From Cordilura impudica (taxonomy: Eukaryota; Arthropoda; Insecta; Diptera; Scathophagidae), in NCBI GenBank assembly GCA_963682025.1, contig OY821519.1, forward strand, positions 5,648,668-5,712,667: a stretch of DNA of 64,000 nucleotides, given 5' to 3'. Shown in pieces: positions 56,290-64,000 of the stretch. The notes beneath the pieces are model-generated. The model had not been told where the DNA came from. It ran no database searches and saw nothing but the letters and a program-made list of their open reading frames with translations. Both the position numbers and the translations under genes were made by a program. Numbering within the stretch: position 1 is the stretch's first letter; every line of letters begins with the position of its first letter.

Positions 56290-56600
56290 AGTTTTCCTTA
56301 CAAATTCACGTGATCAGGACACGTATATCAGGACACAAATCAGATCAAAAATCAAGAGATATTAATACACAAAAAACGGCGTTGACAAACCACTGTGTTC
56401 AAAATAAACATACACCAGATTTTGATAATGTGAGCGTATTACAAACTGAGAATAACTATAGACGCCGCTTTATGCTAGAGATGCTACATATTATAAACAT
56501 ACCAACAACGAAGAGAATTAACTGTAAGGCTGATGTGGAGAATTGTGCTCAGTGCTACCGTCATTTAATAAACAAAAGAAAGGGTTTAATGCAATAAATA
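56290..56600 (+). pseudogene. Penelope-like element, C-terminal endonuclease fragment
   Basis: The frame 56310-56597 encodes RTRISGHKSDQKSR, TALTNHCVQNKH, FDNVSVLQTENNYRRRFMLE and later KRINCKADVENCAQCYRHL. These match the C-terminal half of the GIY-YIG endonuclease of Penelope-like retroelements. The GIY-YIG motif itself and the RT are absent. The left edge meets the minus-strand non-LTR element, which may have inserted here. The 3' flank (to about 56950) has the LTR-like end described separately. Confidence 0.75.
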
Positions 56601-56877
56601 GTTATAAGTACATTCAGTGCAATAATAGAGGACGAGATGTCAACAATATTAATAGTTTTTATGTAAACATTAAATGTAAGTTTGTGTGTGCATATTTATA
56701 AATATTATTTAAGATGATCTAGTGGTTTTTTGATGTAGTCTATTTTGTTATTATTGTATATACTTACTGTGTTTAGACTTACTATATTTTTAATTACATT
56801 TGCTATGTTTGGTACTTATTATGTATTTATATAAATGTTACGAAAGATATGTTTTCTTAAATTGTTTTTTAGATATT

Positions 56878-56909
56878 CCCCGATGATGACATTCGAAGAA
56901 TGTCGAAAT
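56878..56909 (+). ncRNA. Hammerhead-ribozyme-like motif at the Penelope 3' end
   Basis: CCGATGAT is followed by a perfect 7-bp hairpin GACATTC-GAA-GAATGTC (56888-56904) and then GAAAT. This is the CUGAUGA-stem II-GAAA layout of hammerhead motifs known in Penelope-like LTRs, with one core change (second base C, not U). The flanking stems were not resolved. It is probably a decayed motif. Confidence 0.45.
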
Positions 56910-56950
56910 ATTGGAAAATAAATTAAAATATTTTTATAATTAAAACGGAC

Positions 56951-57954
56951 CTCGAGCTCGAGTATTTTTATTTATCATTATATACAATATTTACAAAGCT
57001 GCAAAGAAAATTGATCGCATTCTAACTTTCCACTTTAGCACAATTGCACAGTTTGTCTGTATGTTCTTAAAGCTCTTTGAACAAATGATTTTTTCTGATG
57101 GCATTGCTAAGAAATTATCTGATTGAAAGCAGAAAACAGACTCGAGTGATTGAAAATTTATAGCAGCAGCAAACATTTCAAAATTCCGAACGCAATTATT
57201 TATCTTTTGAGAGCATATAACATTCTCGTTGCCCATTGTATCAGACAGGAGGATTACAGATCTTTATTTTGATTTCACTTTAGAAAAATTTTCAGTTGCG
57301 TTAAATTATTTACGGAGTGAAGACGGTTTCGTGTGGAACATCAGATAGCAACACAATTAATTCTTTAAGTTTGTAATACAATTTTGCTTATAATATTGAA
57401 CATAAAATATTGAACATAAAAAAAAAAAAATGTTAAAAAATTTTATATACTATTCGAAGAGGGAGAGACCATGGAGAAAAAAATGGAGATCATTTGCCGA
57501 AATGCAAAATGTTAAAAAAAAAAATTGTTTGCGAATCATTTTGACTACAGGGAGGAAAAACGAGGCAGAAAGCAAGCAACCTCTAAAACGTTTGACTAGT
57601 TATTGATTACGAAAGTTACAAAAAATCTTTTACTTCATCAGAAGAACTGCCGCCATTACAAGTCGAACTTTAAGAAATAGATAGATAGAAAAAAACTTAA
57701 GAGCATATTCCACGAGGATTATTAAATTTCTAAGCAAATAAACATTCGGAACCGAAAAGCTTTGTGTGACTAAAAATACAGCGTACTATCCAAGATATAA
57801 AATTAATATTGTGATGTCAACATAATGCCATGTGGTTAGTTTTCAACATCAGGTGTTGATCCGAGGAAGGAATGCGTGAAAGTGGGATTTTATACAGAAT
57901 AATGTCCGAAAAACTTTTATAATCTTTTGAAAAAGAGTCTATAGGAAAATAAGG
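56951..57954. other. AT-rich stretch without recognisable gene
   Basis: Starts with the palindrome CTCGAGCTCGAG (56950-56961). No gene or element recognised. Confidence 0.4.
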
Positions 57955-58442
57955 TTATTTTAGTGGAATGGACTAGGTCGAAGAATGAGCCGATCCTGAC
58001 AATATTTGTTAAGGTCACATATTTTAAATTTGAGAAAAATCTGTGCAATATTTTTGTTTTTTGATGGGTTAAAGTAAATCTCGGAAATTAGATTCATACT
58101 GGGGCTATGAATTGTTTAATAGGGTTTGTTTATGCACTACTAATTAATGGATTTAATAGACATACACGAACCCATTTTGAGCGAGATCTGTACCGATTTT
58201 CACTAATTTCAACAGAGTTCATTTTATGGCCGAAGCTCACATACCAATTTTCATCAAAATATGTACGACCTGTAGTTTAATTACAAAGTTTACATGGACA
58301 CACAGACGAGCGGACGGACAGACGGACGGACAGACATCGCTAAATTGACTCAGAAAGTGATTCTGAGTTCATCGGTATCATGGGAAATGGGTTTAGGTAA
58401 AATATTTTTGGTAGTGTCAAACATTAGCACAAAGTCATTATA
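57955..58442 (-). repeat. Dispersed repeat family T, copy 5 (inverted, decayed, truncated)
   Basis: Recognisable by GAGCCGATCCTGACAATATT, the GGACGGACAGACGGACGGAC run near 58312-58331, GTGATTCTGAGTTCATCGGT and AGCACAAAGTCATTATA. Ends of the full element are missing. Confidence 0.7.
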
Positions 58443-60073
58443 GAATATACATTTTTTATGAAAATACATATGCTTTAAACTTATTTGCAGATATATAAAA
58501 ATTTCAAGTTTTTTCTATTGATTTTTCCATCAGAGTAAATTAAGAAATTATTTAAAAATAATCTAACAGATTTATAATGATTTCCAAACACAACATCATA
58601 TACTCTTCGTTGTTCTGACATTCGGAACATACTTCCACATAGAAAAATCGAACGTTATCTCAACTTAGCACACTCTTATACACAGATGCTTATCGAAAAA
58701 CTTATTTTGGTTACTAGCTAAAATACATAGAAATATATGCAATATTAGGTTTTTAAAAGGTTTTTTTTTTTGTTTACCAAATTCTCGCCTCTTCAGCAAA
58801 ATAACCACGAAACTGTCTCTGCTGGTCTGCTTTAGTTTAGACGTTAAGGGGCAAACAAAGAAGCAGGTGAGTACAATTGATGCTTAACCTATGGCATTTG
58901 TTGTTCTTTTTATGGGAAACAAAACTCGTTTTGTTTTGGGTATGTTTTTAGTTTTGGTGTTTTTGTTTTATGGCCAACGAAAAACATTTCCAACCTAGAT
59001 TATAATAAAAAAAAAAACAACAACAGACCGTGAAAACTATTAAAGTTTTATTTTTTGTCAGCCATCACCACAATCGCTACGACTTTTAAAAATATGTCCA
59101 CATGTATGTGTGTTTATTCTCAGTATTCCTGCCACCACAACTACTGCATTTATTATATATAATGGCTTAAAATAAAACAACCGAAATATAATAAAAAAAA
59201 AAAAAACAATAACAAAGGAATAAATGAAAGACAAATGTTGTAACACTTTAAGCCTCTTATCGCAATAGAACATGGTTTAATTGTTAAAACTTTTATGCTA
59301 AATACAAGACTTAAGCCAACAACAAAGTTATCCGTTCTCCAAAATAAATGGTCAGCACTATTTTATGAAAAACAACATTAACAACAACAAAAAATTCAGC
59401 ATATACGTAACAGTCAAAATTATATTGTATTACAGTAATTTTACTAAAACAAATATATTTTTTGTAGAAAATTATTAAAAATAAATATATTCGGTATAGC
59501 TGGTATTATTTATTTATTTTTTTTTTTTACTTTTTTGATAATAAAAACATTTAGAACTCTCTAAGCTATGTTGATTTTTACGCTTGGAAAACTGTTGAAA
59601 GGTATTAGTGCCATGTGGGTACAATCTCATTTTATGACATTTTAAAATTTTGGCCAAGATAAAAGAAATAAGATGGGAAAACCTGAAGAATTATTAGTTG
59701 AGATGTTCTTTATAACGGATAATTTTATTTAGACCATCTAAACCCTGTATCTTTTATTTGAATCAACCATTCAATGCCCATTTAAAAAAAAATAAAATCT
59801 TCACGTCTAATAGGCATTTCAAAAGTTGAAATGTGCAGTGATCATATTTAGCTGCAAATACCCGTATTACTAGGGATCGTAATTATTTTAAGGATCATAT
59901 GAAAGACGATTAATTCCGAAAAAGACAATTTTAAAATTTTATTTAGTAAATGTACAAACACCGGTTTATTTTAGAAATTTATATAACCTAAATTTGAACG
60001 TTCTCTAAGAAATTGTTAGATAAACTTTTGTATATGATAAAATATTTTTAACTTAACCCATTTACGGCCGCCG
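58443..60073. other. AT-rich stretch without recognisable gene
   Basis: Only short low-complexity frames. No RNA gene recognised. Confidence 0.4.
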
Positions 60074-61289
60074 CACAGTACTTTGTCCAATACACAAAAA
60101 TCAAAAAAAAAAAAGTTATCACCATTGTAAATGAAATAAGTATTTTCTTTAAGGTACTTAGTTAACTCATTCGTATAAGAACGACCATGCTGATGTAACA
60201 TCTTTTCTCGTCAGTAGGGGTCGCTAAAGTCAAGTATTTTTCAATATAAATAAAATTAATAAAAAAAAAATTGTTTTAGGTTTACAAAAATAGTTGTCAA
60301 AAATTCATTTTTTGAGATATCAATAACTTTTTTATTTTGTTTAATTACTCGAAACATTTCCAATAAATAAAAAATATTATGGAGGTTAAATATTTCGATG
60401 ACATGTACTTTGTAAAACTTTGAAATACTAGTTTTATTTGTGTTGTTAGCTTAAAAATCAAAAAGTTTGGTGGAGTTTTAAAAAAGTAGTATTAACGGAT
60501 TTTCGTAATATATTTTTATTTTGAAGCTTATACCTTTTGCTTTTAGAATCATTAACCAGAACTTGCCCGTTTTACCTACAACAATTTTTTTTATTTTTTT
60601 TTTAGAAATGTCTAAAATCATGGTTTGGTAATTTTAAATTAATTGGTTTGCGCAAAAAGGCCCTAACTTTCGTTTTTTTTCTTCAATTTGTTTTTTTTTA
60701 ATGCAGAAGTACTTGAAAATAGATAAGCATTCTTCAAAAATTAAAAAAAAACTTTAGCTAAAAACACTTTTTTGTTTACGAGTCGAGAATTACATAAATT
60801 TTTTGTTGAAATTACAAAAATTTCTTAAGTTTTAAAAAATTAAAAAAAAAAAATAGTGTTAATTGTTTTTTTTTTTTAACTTTTTTTTAAGTGCCTAGAC
60901 TTTCACCTATTAGGGGGGAAAAAAGTAGTTGCCCATTTTGATGACAACTATAAAAAAAATAAATAAATGTTAACGCCTATGTAATGCACTTTTATATACT
61001 ATATGTTGTGCAAATTGGTAACAGGCTAAAAAAATAAATAAATTACAACAACACTTAAATTACAAAACAAAAATCTTGATTTACAACAATAACTTTTTAT
61101 TATTTATTTCTTTAAATTTCTATTACTTTCATCGTCATTCCTTACATTCTTAAAACCAGTCATTACCGTTACTTTTTACAATAATAAAAGTGAAAGAATA
61201 AAGTCAATTAAAATTTGTCAATTGTTTAAGTGCAGTGTTTAACAATATTTAATTTAAATTGAACGAAAATCGTGTAAATTAATTTTGTA

Positions 61290-63711
61290 ATGGGTTCTTC
61301 ATTAAAAAATTCTGATTTGGTTGAGTGCTGGTTATCAGCACCTCCAAATAACAAAATATCTGTATTAAAAACATTTGTAGAACGCAATATTGGAAAACGA
61401 AATTTAAAAAAATTAAACATACATCAAAAAGTTTATATTTTCAATTCTCAAATGAGCACTTATTGGAAAGCAAGTAAATATAATCGAAGTGTGTTTGAAA
61501 AGAAGTATTCCAAATGGTTAAACTGGCTGTTTTTTAATACAGACAATATAAGTTTAATAAATTTTTAATAATAATAAAAAGAGTAAAAAAAAATATTTTT
61601 TTAGCAACCTAGTACAAGTGAAATATGTCGTAAAAAATTGGATGAAGGAAAAAACAGAAATACAGCTCCAATAGCAGAGGAACAAAAAGCAGAAGCAGAA
61701 GAACAACAAGTTGAAGCAACACCAGTGACAGTGGAAACAGAAGCAATGCAAGCAACAACATCTACACAAAAAAAAAAACAAAACAAGGTAGACCAGCAAA
61801 ACCATTTCACGAATTGTCACTAAGAGTAAAACATCGTAAAACTGCTGAGTTGATTGACAGATATTCTCTAGCAGAATTGGAATTTGCTGTCGAAAAATTA
61901 AAAAAATCCGAAATCAGTAAGAATAACCAAAAAAACTTACTACCTTCTGAAGCTTTGGCTCTGTATATGGACTTAGACCTTTCAGAAAAAAAGTACAATG
62001 TTCTTCGTCAAACAATTAACATCTTACATCCAAACTGTTTGCCCTCCTTATATGCCTTACAATGCGAAAAACGAAACATCAGCAGAAGTAAAGTTAAAAT
62101 ATTTAATGCGTATGGGGCTATGTGAAGAGCAAGATGACTTATCTAAATTGTCTTTAATTTGTAAGTGGGGCATGAATGGCAGTTCTGGCCATAGCCAATA
62201 TAAACAATAATTTGCAGATTCTACCAAGACAGACGAGTTTATGTTCTTCATAGCATTTGTACCTCTTAAGTAAGTAAAGTGTAAATCAGACCGAAAATTT
62301 AGGTTGGCAATATATTTGGTTGTTACAAGAAATCTGTTTCCTGAAATTTTTTTAAAATTTTCAATGAGCCATTTTCTATTTAAAAAACCATGAATTTTTA
62401 AAAATCCCCAATTAAATAATGAAAATTTTCGGCCACTAAAACAAGTGTTAATATAATTTTTTATATACCACTAAATTAAACAACTTTTGTACCATATAAA
62501 TTTTCACTCAGTTAACGTTTCACTTCTTCTATTATTTAAGAATGGTAAACATTACAACTCAGAAGGAAATTTGGATCAACAAGGCTTCATCTTCGACACG
62601 ATTCTGTAGGCCAATTAAATTTATTTTATCGAAAGGAAATGCTGAACTTGTACGTGAAGAATACAAGACAATGACAAAATCAATAGAAAGTCTAGAAACC
62701 GATATTATAAAAAGAAACGGTAGAGTTTTAGAAGTTTGTTATGAAATGCATTGTACCATGATAGACGGATCAGTGGCAAATGTAATCAACAATACAAATT
62801 CATCAAGTCGATGCTTCATTTGTAAGGCGAGTCCAACCCAAATGAACAAAATCGACTTCGTAAGAGAAACAATTGTAGACAACTATAAATTTGGTCTTTC
62901 CACATTACATTGCTGGATACGTTTCTTAGAATGTGTGTTTCACATTGCCTACCGACTTGGATTCAAAAAATGGCGCGTCAGTGAAGAAACCAGAGGAGAA
63001 TTAAAAAAAAAAAAAAAACAATCCAACATCAATTTAAAACAAGAATGGGATTGGTTATTGATCAAGTCAAATCTGGATTTGGCACAACGAATGATGGCAA
63101 TACGGCTAGGCGATTTTTTGAAAAGAGTGCTATATCCGCAGAAATTACTGGAATAAATAAAGATTTAATTGAGAATTTCCATATAATATTAAGGGTGCTG
63201 TCTTGTGGGATACCAATAAATAATGAAAAATTCGAAGAACTTTTAATAACCAAAAGAAACATATATTTATCCCACTCTAGTTGGTTTTATATGCCCAGTA
63301 GTGTACACAAAGTTCTTATACACGGATGTGACGTTCTTAAGTTTTTTGATATTCCAATAGGTTTGTTAGCACTTAACTTTTTTATATAAAACAGTATTCT
63401 TTTATAATTTTTTTTAAGGATGTTTGTCTGAAGAAGCTATTGAAGCTAACCGCAAAAACGTTAGAAAGGTCCGATTATCACATACACGAAAATCATCCAG
63501 AGAAAATACATACAAGGATTTAATGACCCATTTGTTGTTGGCTTCAGATCCTGTGTTGTCGTCAAACAGAAAGCTAAATAAAAAAACAAATAAAACTAAT
63601 GACGAAGAATTAGAAAAATATCTTGTAAAGGAAAGCGTAAACGTTGAAATACATGCTAGTTTTTCTTCTAGTGAATCGTATTCTTCGGAAGAATCCAGTG
63701 ACGTTCAATAA
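61290..63711 (+). pseudogene. Transib transposase, intron-bearing and inactivated
   Basis: Homologous along its length to the intact copy at 5204-7282 but split. The N-terminal part runs from 61290; a probable intron has an acceptor TTTTTTTAG ending at 61604. An A-run near 61770-61779 shifts the frame before GRPAKPFHEL. Another shift and a deletion of about 20 codons lie at 62065-62090. SAEVKLKYLM and CKWGMNGSSGHSQYKQ then precede a stop at 62208. In GMNGSSG the first catalytic Asp is Asn. A clean intron (62270-62540, GTAAGT..TTTAAG) keeps the frame into ASSSTRFCRPIKF, TMIDGS and CFIC. An A-run at 63004-63018 shifts the frame before TNDGNTARRFF. A 58-nt intron (63361-63418) precedes LSEEAIEANRKN with the catalytic Glu. 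A Ser/Glu-rich tail ends at 63711. It is not functional as read. Confidence 0.85.
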
Positions 63712-64000
63712 AATGTTTTTTTTTTTTTGTTAAACTCTAAAAAGCTGTTCCGTAAACATATTAATAAATATTTATTTTATATTACAAAAAGTATTTATTT
63801 ATAAAAACTTTTTCCATCATGCTTTTATTATTTTTTTGGTAGTAGTTAATTTAAAATTCAGGATATATGTGTGTCCTTGCGCTGTTTCTGTAAAAATTGT
63901 ATACATTTTTTATTATTTCAACAAAGGAAAAAAAATTTTTACAACATTGTAATCAGAATAGAAGCTTATTTCAAAATTTAAGATTCAGGATGTACGACAG
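63712..64000. other. Probable 3' flank inside the second Transib
   Basis: Non-coding and AT-rich. If the copy resembles 4450-5203, about 750 bp should lie between the stop and the right end, so the end is expected past the window edge. Confidence 0.4.

Larger units (their letters stand above)
60074..64000 (+). mobile_element. Second Transib element, plus strand, right end outside the window
   Basis: The transposase remnant at 61290-63711 identifies it. A candidate left end at 60074 starts CACAGTACTTTGTCC after the GC-rich 5-mer CGCCG (60069-60073). The 1.2-kb distance from there to the gene resembles the 1-kb upstream region of the intact copy. The matching right end would lie beyond 64000. 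The gene part is firm; the left boundary is a proposal. Confidence 0.55.

Noticed and set aside
61554..61820. Minus-strand Cys/Phe-rich frame
   Set aside because: Antisense of the Glu/Gln-rich linker of the second Transib transposase.

Overview
The window looks like very AT-rich, transposon-dense, gene-poor DNA from a higher fly (Diptera, probably Schizophora). The evidence is indirect: the transposon set (Transib, BEL/Pao, an env-bearing errantivirus with a CGCG target, a Tc1-like element of a fly-type family, jockey-like and Penelope-like fragments) plus short-motif, AT-minisatellite repeats. I found no convincing host gene, tRNA or rRNA. Every long open frame belongs to a mobile element.

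Layout. 1-1361 is a decayed transposon-derived gene with one intron and four in-frame stops. 3780-4449 is a copy of a dispersed repeat, called family H here (recurring GGGCGTGGCACCTC-like blocks). A complete Transib element (4450-8298, target duplication CGGCT) abuts it and carries an intact 692-aa RAG1-like transposase on the minus strand. 8340-9062 is a ~150-bp tandem repeat. 9790-11340 is the first copy of a second repeat, family M, with an AT-rich minisatellite core. A minus-strand family H copy (12660-12895, 19654-19683, 27154-27620) is split by two young, apparently complete retroelements: a BEL/Pao element (12896-19648, 419-bp LTRs identical by eye, one 1908-aa polyprotein) and an errantivirus (19688-27149, 683-bp LTRs differing at one base seen, with gag, pol and env).

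The second half is older debris: family M copies at 30056-32430, 37440-37989 and 42170-42740; five copies of a third repeat, family T (begins TATACCC, ends CTTACTTGTT), three of them nested in family M cores; a TA-flanked MITE; a jockey-like RT fragment; LTR-element fragments with a tRNA-Lys-type primer site; a broken Tc1-like transposase; and a tandem duplication carrying a 253-bp MITE. A nearly intact hAT element (49712-52477, target duplication AATGTGAG) sits inside another family H copy. Then come a decayed minus-strand non-LTR element (53290-56280), the tail of a Penelope-like element with a hammerhead-like hairpin (56290-56950), and a second, intron-bearing, inactivated Transib that runs off the right edge.

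How the parts relate. This is a nest of insertions, and because target duplications and uninterrupted paralogous copies are present in the same window, much of its history can be read. The items most worth attention are the intact Transib with RSS-like ends beside a decayed relative whose first catalytic Asp is Asn, the repeated palindromes in the errantivirus leader, and the use of one short segment of repeat family H as a landing site by three unrelated elements.
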